Positions 9,810-21,430 of a stretch of 64,000 bases of DNA are shown here, in pieces. A program made the translations under genes and the position numbers. A model generated the notes under the pieces. It searched no databases. It was not told the origin of the DNA and saw nothing but the letters and a program-made list of their open reading frames with translations. Within the stretch, counting starts at the first letter, position 1. Every line of letters begins with the position of its first letter. The stretch is from Amblyomma americanum (taxonomy: Eukaryota; Arthropoda; Arachnida; Ixodida; Ixodidae), in NCBI RefSeq assembly GCF_052857255.1, contig NW_027526724.1, forward strand, positions 42,849 through 106,848, given 5' to 3'.

Positions 9810-11490
9810 AAACGAGCGAAATCTGAAAACATCGGTTTTACAAGTGTCCCTGTGACACGCGTCAAAATTTTTTCTCTTATAACTGCGCGAAAAGCATGTA
9901 TTCTTGCTTAATACAGCGAAACAAGCTGTTTTAGACCGAAACGAGCTAAATCACAACACATCGGTTTTACAAGTGTTCCTCTGATACGCGTCAAAACTTT
10001 TTCTCTTATAACTGCGCGAAAAGCATGTATTCGTGCTTAATACAACGAAACAAGCTGTTTTAGACCAAAACGAGCTAAATCTGAACACATCGGTTTTACA
10101 AGTATCCACGTGATACTCGTCAAAACTTTTTCTCTTATAACTGCGCGAAAAGCATGTATTCTTGCTTAATACAACGAAACAAGCTGTTTTAGACCGAAAC
10201 GAGCTAAATCACAACACATCGGTTTTACAAGTGTCTCTCTAATACGCGTCAAAACTTTTTCTCTTATAACTGCGCGAAAAGCATGTATTCTTGCTTAATA
10301 CAACGAAACAAGCTGTTTTAGACCGAAACGAGCTAAATCACAACACATCGGTTTTACAAGTGTCTCTCTAATACGCGTCAAAACTTTTTCTCTTATAACT
10401 GCGCGAAAAGCATGTATTCTTGCTTAATACAACGAAACAAGCTGTTTTAGACCGAAGCGAGCTAAATCTGAACACATCGGTTTTACAAGTGTTCCTCTGA
10501 TACGCGTCAAAACTTTTTTCTCTTATAACTGCGCGAAAAGCATGTAGTCTTGCTTAGTCCAACGAAACAAGCTGTTTTAGACCGAAACAAGGTAAATCTG
10601 AACACATCGGTTTTACAAGTGTCCTTGTGACATGCCTTTAAAACTTTTTCTCTTATAACTGCGCGAAAAGCATGTATTCCTGCTTAATAAAGCGAAACAA
10701 GCTGTTTTAGACCAAAACGAGCTAAATCACAACACATCGGTTTTACAAGTGTTCCTCTGATACGCGTCAAAATTTTTTCTCTTATAACTGCGCGAAAAGC
10801 ATGTATTCTTGCTTAATACAGCGAAACAAGCTGTTTTAGACCGAAACGAGCTAAATCACAACACATCGCTTTTACAAGTGTTCCTCTGATACGCGTCAAC
10901 TCTTTTTTCTCTTATAGCTGCGCGAAAAGCATGTATTCGTGCTTAGTCCAACGAAACAAGCTGTTTTAGACCGAAACGAGGTAAATCTGAACACATCGGT
11001 TTTACAAGTGTCCCTGTGACACGCCTTTAAAGCTTTTTCTCTTATCACTGCGCGAAAAGCATGTATTTCTGCTTAATACAGCGAAATAAGCTGTTTTAGA
11101 CCGAAACGAGCTAAATCACAACACATCGGTTTTACAATTGTTCCTCTGATACGCGTCTAAACTTTTTCTCTTATAACTGCGCGAAAAGCATGTATTCGTG
11201 CTTAATACAACGAAACAAGCTGTTTTAGACCGAAACGAGTTAAATCTGAACACATCGGTTTTACAAGTGTCCCTGTGACACGCGTCAAAACTTTTTCTCT
11301 TATAACTGCGCGAAAAGCATGTATTCTTGCTTAATACAGGGAAACAAGCTGTTTTAGACCGAAACGAGCTAAATCACAACACATCGGTTTTACAAGTGTT
11401 CCTCTGATACGCGTCTAAACTTTTTCTCTTATAACTGCGCGAAAAGCATGTATTCGTGCTAAATACAACGAAACAAGCTGTTTTACACCG
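9810..11490. repeat. 13-monomer unit (G' F B2 S S X1-X8), copy A
   Basis: Exactly 1681 bp to the next G' at 11491, which again runs 1681 bp to 13172. G' here is marked by CTGAAAACATCGG and ends ATTCTTGCTTAATACAGCG, lacking the GCGGG mark of true G. The X2 tail reads AATAAAGCG, as in the 8.1-9.8 kb copy. Confidence 0.9.
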
Positions 11491-13171
11491 AAACGAGCGA
11501 AATCTGAAAACATCGGTTTTACAAGTGTCCCTGTGACACGCGTCAAAACTTTTTCTCTTATAACTGCGCGAAAAGCATGTATTCTTGCTTAATACAGCGA
11601 AACAAGCTGTTTTAGACCGAAACGAGCTAAATCACAACACATCGGTTTTACAAGTGTTCCTCTGATACGCGTCAAAACTTTTTCTCTTATAACTGCGCGA
11701 AAAGCATGTATTCGTGCTTAATACAACGAAACAAGCTGTTTTAGACCAAAACGAGCTAAATCTGAACACATCGGTTTTACAAGTATCCACGTGATACTCG
11801 TCAAAACTTTTTCTCTTATAACTGCGCGAAAAGCATGTATTCTTGCTTAATACAACGAAACAAGCTGTTTTAGACCGAAACGAGCTAAATCACAACACAT
11901 CGGTTTTACAAGTGTCTCTCTAATACGCGTCAAAACTTTTTCTCTTATAACTGCGCGAAAAGCATGTATTCTTGCTTAATACAACGAAACAAGCTGTTTT
12001 AGACCGAAACGAGCTAAATCACAACACATCGGTTTTACAAGTGTCTCTCTAATACGCGTCAAAACTTTTTCTCTTATAACTGCGCGAAAAGCATGTATTC
12101 TTGCTTAATACAACGAAACAAGCTGTTTTAGACCGAAGCGAGCTAAATCTGAACACATCGGTTTTACAAGTGTTCCTCTGATACGCGTCAAAACTTTTTT
12201 CTCTTATAACTGCGCGAAAAGCATGTAGTCTTGCTTAGTCCAACGAAACAAGCTGTTTTAGACCGAAACAAGGTAAATCTGAACACATCGGTTTTACAAG
12301 TGTCCTTGTGACATGCCTTTAAAACTTTTTCTTTTATAACTGCGCGAAAAGCATGTATTCCTGCTTAATACAGCGAAACAAGCTGTTTTAGACCAAAACG
12401 AGCTAAATCACAACACATCGGTTTTACAAGTGTTCCTCTGATACGCGTCAAAATTTTTTCTCTTATAACTGCGCGAAAAGCATGTATTCTTGCTTAATAC
12501 AGCGAAACAAGCTGTTTTAGACCGAAACGAGCTAAATCACAACACATCGCTTTTACAAGTGTTCCTCTGATACTCGTCAACTCTTTTTTCTCTTATAGCT
12601 GCGCGAAAAGCATGTATTCGTGCTTAGTCCAACGAAACAAGCTGTTTTAGACCGAAACGAGGTAAATCTGAACACATCGGTTTTACAAGTGTCCCTGTGA
12701 CACGCCTTTAAAGCTTTTTCTCTTATCACTGCGCGAAAAGCATGTATTTCTGCTTAATACAGCGAAATAAGCTGTTTTAGACCGAAACGAGCTAAATCAC
12801 AACACATCGGTTTTACAATTGTTCCTCTGATACGCGTCTAAACTTTTTCTCTTATAACTGCGTGAAAAGCATGTATTCGTGCTTAATACAACAAAACAAG
12901 CTGTTTTAGACCGAAACGAGTTAAATCTGAACACATCGGTTTTACAAGTGTCCCTGTGACACGCGTCAAAACTTTTTCTCTTATAACTGCGCGAAAAGCA
13001 TGTATTCTTGCTTAATACAGCGAAACAAGCTGTTTTAGACCGAAACGAGCTAAATCACAACACATCGGTTTTACAAGTGTTCCTCTGATACGCGTCTAAA
13101 CTTTTTCTCTTATAACTGCGCGAAAAGCATGTATTCGTGCTAAATACAACGCAACAAGCTGTTTTAGACCG
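11491..13171. repeat. 13-monomer unit, copy B
   Basis: Same order and same length (1681 bp) as the previous unit. Differences include TTTTACACCG at its start, CTTTTATAACTG in X2 (12331) and TACTCGTCAACTC in X4. The X2 and X4 marks are shared with the copy near 35.95-36.2 kb, which fixes the alignment of the later duplicate at an offset of 23621 bp. Confidence 0.9.
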
Positions 13172-16100
13172 AAACGAGCGAAATCTGAACACATCGGTTT
13201 TACAAGTGTCCCTGTGACACGCGTCAAAACTTTTTCTCTTATAACTGCGGGAAAAGCATGTGTTCGTGCTTAATACAACGAAACAAGCTGTTTTAGACCG
13301 AAACGAGCTAAATCACAACACATCGGTTTTACAAGTGTCTCTCTAATACGCGTCAAAACTTTTTCTCTTATAACTGCGCGAAAAGCATGTATTCTTGCTT
13401 AATACAACGAAACAAGCTGTTTTAGACCGAAACGAGCTAAATCTGAGCACATCGGTTTTACAAGTGTCCCGGTGACACGCGTCAAAACTTTTTCTCTTAT
13501 AACTGCGCGAAAAGCATGTATTCTTGCTTAATACAACGAAACAAGCTGTTTTAGACTGAAACGAGCTAAATCACAACACATCGGTTTTACAAGTGTTCCT
13601 CTGATACGCGTCAAAACTTTTTCTCTTATAACTGCGCGAAAAGCACGTATTCTTGCTTAATACAGCGAAACAAGCTGTTTTAGACCGAAACGAGCTAAAT
13701 CACAACACATCGGTTTTACAAGTGTTCCTCTGATACGCGTCAAAACTTTTTCTCTTATAACTGCGCGAAAAGCATGTATTCTTGCTTAATACAGCGAAAC
13801 AAGCTGTTTTAGACCGAAATGAGCTAAATCACAACACATCGGTTTTACAAGTGTTCCTCTGATACGCGTCAAAACTTTTTCTCTTATAACTGCGCGAAAA
13901 GCATGTATTCTTGCTTAATACAGCGAAACAAGCTGTTTTAGACCGAAACGAGCTAAATCACAACACATCGGTATTACAAGTGTTCCACGTGATACTCGTC
14001 AAAACTTTTTCTCCTATAACTGCGCGAAAAGCATGTATTCGTGCTTAATACAACGAAACAAGCTGTTTTAGACCGAAACGAGCTAAATCTGAACACATCG
14101 GTTTTACAAGTATCCACGTGATACTCGTCAAAACTTTTTCTCTTATAACTGCGCGAAAAGCATGTATTCTTGCTTAATACAACGAAACAAGCTGTTTTAG
14201 ACCGAAACGAGCTAAATCACAACACATCGGTTTTACAAGTGTCTCTCTAATACGCGTCAAAACTTTTTCTCTTATAACTGCGCGAAAAGCATGTATTCTT
14301 GCTTAATACAACGAAACAAGCTGTTTTAGACCGAAACGAGCTAAATCACAACACATCGGTTTTACAAGTGTCTCTGATGCGCGTCAAAACTTTTTCTTCT
14401 ATATCTGCGCGTAAAGCATGTATTCGTGCTTAATACAACGAAACAAGCTGTTTTAGACCGAAACGAGCTAAATCTGAACACATCGGTTTTACAAGTGTTC
14501 CTCTGATACGCGTCAAAACTTTTTCTCTTATAACTGCGCGAAAAGCATGTATTCTTGCTTAATACAGCGAAACAAGTTGTTTTAGACCAAAACGAGCTAA
14601 ATCACAACACATCGGTTTTACAAGTGTTCCTCTAATACGCGTCAAAACTTTTTCTCTTATAACTGCGCGAAAAGCATGTATTCTTGCTTAATACAGCGAA
14701 ACAAGCTGTTTTAGACCGAAACGAGCTAAATCACAACACATCGGTTTTACAAGTGTCTCTCTAATACGCGTCAAAACTTTTTCTCTTATAACTGCGCGAA
14801 AAGCATGTATTCTTGCTTAATACAACGAAACAAGCTGTTTTAGACCGAAACGAGCTAAATCACAACACATCGGTTTTACAAGTGTCTCTCTAATACGCGT
14901 CAAAACTTTTTCTCTCATAACTGCGCGAAAAGCATGTATTCTTGCTTAATACAACGAAACAAGCTGTTTTAGACCGAAACGAGCTAAATCTGAACACATC
15001 GGCTTTACAAGTGTTCCTCTGATACGCGTCAAAACTTTTTTCTCTTATAACTGCGCGAAAAGCATGTAGTCTTGCTTAGTCCAACGAAACAAGCTGTTTT
15101 AGACCGAAACAAGGTAAATCTGAACACATCGGTTTTACAAGTGTCCTTGTGACATGCCTTTAAAACTTTTTCTCTTATAACTGCGCGAAAAGCATGTATT
15201 CCTGCTTAATACAGCGAAACAAGCTGTTTTAGACCAAAACGAGCTAAATCACAACACATCGGTTTTACAAGTGTTCCTCTGATACGCGTCAAAATTTTTT
15301 CTCTTATAACTGCGCGAAAAGCATGTATTCTTGCTTAATACAGCGAAACAAGCTGTTTTAGACCGAAACGAGCTAAATCACAACACATCGCTTTTACAAG
15401 TGTTCCTCTGATACGCGTCAACTCTTTTTTCTCTTATAGCTGCGCGAAAAGCATGTATTCGTGCTTAGTCCAACGAAACAAGCTGTTTTAGACCGAAACG
15501 AGGTAAATCTGAACACATCGGTTTTACAAGTGTCCCTGTGACACGCCTTTAAAGCTTTTTCTCTTATCACTGCGCGAAAAGCATGTATTTCTGCTTAATA
15601 CAGCGAAATAAGCTGTTTTAGACCGAAACGAGCTAAATCACAACACATCGGTTTTACAATTGTTCCTCTGATACGCGTCTAAACTTTTTCTCTTATAACT
15701 GCGCGAAAAGCATGTATTCGTGCTTAATACAACAAAACAAGCTGTTTTAGACCGAAACGAGTTACATCTGAACACATCGGTTTTACAAGTGTCCCTGTGA
15801 CACGCGTCAAAACTTTTTCTCTTATAACTGCGCGAAAAGCATGTATTCTTGCTTAATACAGCGAAACAAGCTGTTTTAGACCGAAACGAGCTAAATCACA
15901 AAACATCGCTTTTACAAGTGTTCCTCTGATACTCGTCAACTCTTTTTTTTCTTATAGCTGCGCGAAAAGCATGTATTCGTGCTTAGTCCAACGAAACAAG
16001 CTGTTTTAGACCGAAACGAGGTAAATCTGAACACATCGGTTTTACAAGTGTCGCTGTGACACGCCTTTAAAGCTTTTTCTCTTATCACTGCGCGAAAAGC

Positions 16101-16530
16101 ATGTATTTCTGCTTAATACAGCGAAATAAGCTGTTTTAGACCGAAACGAGCTAAATCACAACACATCGGTTTTACAATTGTTCCTCTGATACGCGTCTAA
16201 ACTTTTTCTCTTATAACTGCGTGAAAAGCATGTATTCGTGCTTAATACAACAAAACAAGCTGTTTTAGACCGAAACGAGTTAAATCTGAACACATCGGTT
16301 TTACAAGTGTCCCTGTGACACGCGTCAAAACTTTTTCTCTTATAACTGCGCGAAAAGCATGTATTCTTGCTTAATACAGCGAAACAAGCTGTTTTAGACC
16401 GAAACGAGCTAAATCACAACACATCGGTTTTACAAGTGTTCCTCTGATACGCGTCTAAACTTTTTCTCTTATAACTGCGCGAAAAGCATGTATTCGTGCT
16501 AAATACAACGCAACAAGCTGTTTTAGACCG
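13172..16530. repeat. 26-monomer unit with X4-X7 duplicated
   Basis: Length 3359 bp. The 22-mer order is followed to X7, then the array jumps back to a second X4 (near 15.9 kb, CACAAAACATCGC, with a longer T-tract) and runs X4 X5 X6 X7 X8 before the next G. That is four extra monomers in register. The second X4 carries TACTCGTCAACTC like the 12.57 kb copy, so the donor was probably a neighbouring unit rather than the X4 just upstream. Confidence 0.9.
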
Positions 16531-19242
16531 AAACGAGCGAAATCTGAACACATCGGTTTTACAAGTGTCCCTGTGACACGCGTCAAAACTTTTTCTCTTA
16601 TAACTGCGGGAAAAGCATGTGTTCGTGCTTAATACAACGAAACAAGCTGTTTTAGACCGAAACGAGCTAAATCACAACACATCGGTTTTACAAGTGTCTC
16701 TCTAATACGCGTCAAAACTTTTTCTCTTATAACTGCGCGAAAAGCATGTATTCTTGCTTAATACAACGAAACAAGCTGTTTTAGACCGAAACGAGCTAAA
16801 TCTGAGCACATCGGTTTTACAAGTGTCCCGGTGACACGCGTCAAAACTTTTTCTCTTATAACTGCGCGAAAAGCATGTATTCTTGCTTAATACAACGAAA
16901 CAAGCTGTTTTAGACTGAAACGAGCTAAATCACAACACATCGGTTTTACAAGTGTTCCTCTGATACGCGTCAAAACTTTTTCTCTTATAACTGCGCGAAA
17001 AGCATGTATTCTTGCTTAATACAGCGAAACAAGCTGTTTTAGACCGAAACGAGCTAAATCACAACACATCGGTTTTACAAGTGTTCCTCTGATACGCGTC
17101 AAAACTTTTTCTCTTATAACTGCGCGAAAAGCATGTATTCTTGCTTAATACAGCGAAACAAGCTGTTTTAGACCGAAATGAGCTAAATCACAACACATCG
17201 GTTTTACAAGTGTTCCTCTGATACGCGTCAAAACTTTTTCTCCTATAACTGCGCGAAAAGCATGTATTCTTGCTTAATACAGCGAAACAAGCTGTTTTAG
17301 ACCGAAACGAGCTAAATCACAACACATCGGTATTACAAGTGTTCCACGTGATACTCGTCAAAACTTTTTCTCCTATAACTGCGCGAAAAGCATGTATTCG
17401 TGCTTAATACAACGAAACAAGCTGTTTTAGACCGAAACGAGCTAAATCTGAACACATCGGTTTTACAAGTATCCACGTGATACTCGTCAAAACTTTTTCT
17501 CTTATAACTGCGCGAAAAGCATGTATTCTTGCTTAATACAACGAAACAAGCTGTTTTAGACCGAAACGAGCTAAATCACAACACATCGGTTTTACAAGTG
17601 TCTCTCTAATACGCGTCAAAACTTTTTCTCTTATAACTGCGCGAAAAGCATGTATTCTTGCTTAATACAACGAAACAAGCTGTTTTAGACCGAAACGAGC
17701 TAAATCACAACACATCGGTTTTACAAGTGTCTCTGATACGCGTCAAAACTTTTTCTTCTATATCTGCGCGTAAAGCATGTATTCGTGCTTAATACAACGA
17801 AACAAGCTGTTTTAGACCGAAACGAGCTAAATCTGAACACATCGGTTTTACAAGTGTTCCTCTGATACGCGTCAAAACTTTTTCTCTTATAACTGCGCGA
17901 AAAGCATGTATTCTTGCTTAATACAGCGAAACAAGTTGTTTTAGACCAAAACGAGCTAAATCACAACACATCGGTTTTACAAGTGTTCCTCTAATACGCG
18001 TCAAAACTTTTTCTCTTATAACTGCGCGAAAAGCATGTATTCTTGCTTAATACAACGAAACAAGCTGTTTTAGACCGAAACGAGCTAAATCACAACACAT
18101 CGGTTTTACAAGTGTCTCTCTAATACGCGTCAAAACTTTTTCTCTTATAACTGCGCGAAAAGCATGTATTCTTGCTTAATACAACGAAACAAGCTGTTTT
18201 AGACCGAAACGAGCTAAATCTGAACACATCGGTTTTACAAGTGTTCCTCTGATACGCGTCAAAACTTTTTTCTCTTATAACTGCGCGAAAAGCATGTAGT
18301 CTTGCTTAGTCCAACGAAACAAGCTGTTTTAGACCGAAACAAGGTAAATCTGAACACATCGGTTTTACAAGTGTCCTTGTGACATGCCTTTAAAACTTTT
18401 TCTCTTATAACTGCGCGAAAAGCATGTATTCCTGCTTAATACAGCGAAACAAGCTGTTTTAGACCAAAACGAGCTAAATCACAACACATCGGTTTTACAA
18501 GTGTTCCTCTGATACGCGTCAAAATTTTTTCTCTTATAACTGCGCGAAAAGCATGTATTCTTGCTTAATACAGCGAAACAAGCTGTTTTAGACCGAAACG
18601 AGCTAAATCACAACACATCGCTTTTACAAGTGTTCCTCTGATACGCGTCAACTCTTTTTTCTCTTATAGCTGCGCGAAAAGCATGTATTCGTGCTTAGTC
18701 CAACGAAACAAGCTGTTTTAGACCGAAACGAGGTAAATCTGAACACATCGGTTTTACAAGTGTCCCTGTGACACGCCTTTAAAGCTTTTTCTCTTATCAC
18801 TGCGCGAAAAGCATGTATTTCTGCTTAATACAGCGAAATAAGCTGTTTTAGACCGAAACGAGCTAAATCACAACACATCGGTTTTACAATTGTTCCTCTG
18901 ATACGCGTCTAAACTTTTTCTCTTATAACTGCGCGAAAAGCATGTATTCGTGCTTAATACAACAAAACAAGCTGTTTTAGACCGAAACGAGTTAAATCTG
19001 AACACATCGGTTTTACAAGTGTCCCTGTGACACGCGTCAAAACTTTTTCTCTTATAACTGCGCGAAAAGCATGTATTCTTGCTTAATACAGCGAAACAAG
19101 CTGTTTTAGACCGAAACGAGCTAAATCACAACACATCGGTTTTACAAGTGTTCCTCTGATACGCGTCTAAACTTTTTCTCTTATAACTGCGCGAAAAGCA
19201 TGTATTCGTGCTAAATACAACGAAACAAGCTGTTTTAGACCG
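16531..19242. repeat. 21-monomer unit with one S lost before X1
   Basis: Length 2712 bp. Order is G S P F F F' B1 B2 S T F2 F3 S X1-X8, so only one S stands between F3 and X1. F3 here ends in CAACG like S rather than CAGCG, showing that the missing monomer was removed by an F3/S fusion inside the repeat. P ends GACTGAAACG, shared with the unit at 13172. Confidence 0.88.
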
Positions 19243-20533
19243 AAACGAGCGAAATCTGAACACATCGGTTTTACAAGTGTCCCTGTGACACGCGTCAAAA
19301 CTTTTTCTCTTATAACTGCGGGAAAAGCATGTGTTCGTGCTTAATACAACGAAACAAGCTGTTTTAGACCGAAACGAGCTAAATCACAACACATCGGTTT
19401 TACAAGTGTCTCTCTAATACGCGTCAAAACTTTTTCTCTTATAACTGCGCGAAAAGCATGTATTCTTGCTTAATACAGCGAAACAAGCTGTTTTAGACCG
19501 AAACGAGCTAAATCACAACACATAGGTTTTACAAGTGTTCCTCTGATACGCGTCACAACTTTTTCTCTTATAACTGCGCGAAAAGCATGTATTCTTGCTT
19601 AATACAGCGAAACAAGCTGTTTTAGACCGAAATGAGCTAAATCACAACACATCGGTTTTACAAGTGTTCCTCTGATACGCGTCAAAACTTTTTCTCTTAT
19701 AACTGCGCGAAAAGCATGTATTCTTGCTTAATACAGCGAAACAAGCTGTTTTAGACCGAAACGAGCTAAATCACAACACATCGGTATTACAAGTGTTCCA
19801 CGTGATACTCGTCAAAACTTTTTCTCCTATAACTGCGCGAAAAGCATGTATTCGTGCTTAATACAACGAAACAAGCTCTTTTAGACCGAAACGAGCTAAA
19901 TCTGAACACATCGGTTTTACAAGTATCCACGTGATACTCGTCAAAACTTTTTTTCTTATAACTGCGCGAAAAGCATGTATTCTTGCTTAATACAACGAAA
20001 CAAGCTGTTTTAGACCGAAACGAGCTAAATCACAACACATCGGTTTTACAAGTGTCTCTCTAATACGCGTCAAAACTTTTTCTCTTATAACTGCGCGAAA
20101 AGCATGTATTCGTGCTAAATACAACGAAACAAGCTGTTTTAGACCGAAACGAGCTAAATCACAACACATCGGTTTTACAAGTGTTCCTCTGATACGCGTC
20201 AAAACTTTTTCTCTTATAACTGCGCGAAAAGCATGTATTCTTGCTTAATACAGCGAAACAAGCTGTTTTAGACCGAAACGAGCTAAATCACAACACATCG
20301 GTTTTACAAGTGTTCCTCTGATACGCGTCAACACTTTTTCTCTTATAACTGCACGAAAAGCATGTATTCTTGCTTAATACAGCGAAACAAGCTGTTTTAG
20401 ACCGAAATGAGCTAAATCACAACACATCGGTTTTACAAGTGTTCCTCTGATACGCGTCGAAACTTTTTCTTTTATAACGGCGCGAAAAGCATGTATTCTT
20501 GCTTAATACAGCGAAACAAGCTGTTTTAGACCG
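19243..20533. repeat. Shortened G-led block
   Basis: Order is roughly G S F F' B1 B2 S/X8 F, then F copies carrying GTCAACAC, GCACG and GGCGCG from the C block. The monomer near 20.1 kb is a chimera: it begins as S (CTCTCTAATACGCG) and ends as X8 (CGTGCTAAATAC). The same S/X8 chimera reappears near 40.2 and 46.3 kb. This is the start of a mosaic stretch where the 22-mer order is no longer kept. Confidence 0.75.
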
Positions 20534-21430
20534 AAACGAGCTAAATCACAACACATCGGTATTACAAGTGTTCCACGTGATACTCGTCAAAACTTTTTCT
20601 CTTTTAACTGCGCGAAAAGCATGTATTCGTGCTTAATACAACGAAACAAGCTGTTTTAGACCGAAACGAGCTAAATCTGAACACATCGGTTTCACAAGTA
20701 TCCACGTGATACTCGTCAAAACTTTTTCTCTTATAACTGCGCGAAAAGCATGTATTCGTGCTTAATACAACGAAACAAGCTGTTTTAGACCAAAACGAGC
20801 TAAATCTGAACACATCGGTTTTACAAGTATCCACGTGATACTCGTCAAAACTTTTTCTCTTATAACTGCGCGAAAAGCATGTATTCTTGCTTAATACAAC
20901 GAAACAAGCTGTTTTAGACCGAAACGAGCTAAATCACAACACATCGGTTTTACAAGTGTCTCTCTAATACGCGTCAAAACTTTTTCTCTTAAAACTGCGC
21001 GAAAAGCATGTATTCTTGCTTATTACAACGAAACAAGCTGTTTTAGACCGAAACGAGCTAAATCACAACACATCGGTTTTACAAGTGTCTCTCTAATACG
21101 CGTCAAAACTTTTTCTCTTATAACTGCGCGAAAAGCATGTATTCTTGCTTAATACAACGAAACAAGCTGTTTTAGACCGAAACGAGATAAATCTGAACAC
21201 ATCGGTTTTACAAGTGTTCCTCTGATACGCGTCAAAACTTTTTTCTCTTATAACTGCGCGAAAAGCATGTCTTCTTGCTTAGTCCAACGAAACAAGCTGT
21301 TTTAGACCGAAACAAGGTAAATCTGAACACATCGGTTTTACAAGTGTCCTTGTGACATGCCTTTAAAACTTTTTCTCTTATAACTGCGCGAAAAGCATGT
21401 ATTCCTGCTTAATAAAGCGAAACAAGCTGT
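20534..21430. repeat. B1 B2a B2b S S X1 X2 segment ending at a junction
   Basis: Matches 8128 onward at an offset of 12406 bp. In X2 (near 21.41 kb) the tail reads AATAAAGCG, typical of the 8-11 kb X2 copies, but within about 20 bases it continues GTTTCAGACC, which is the C-block mark. The join is seamless and in register. Confidence 0.8.
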
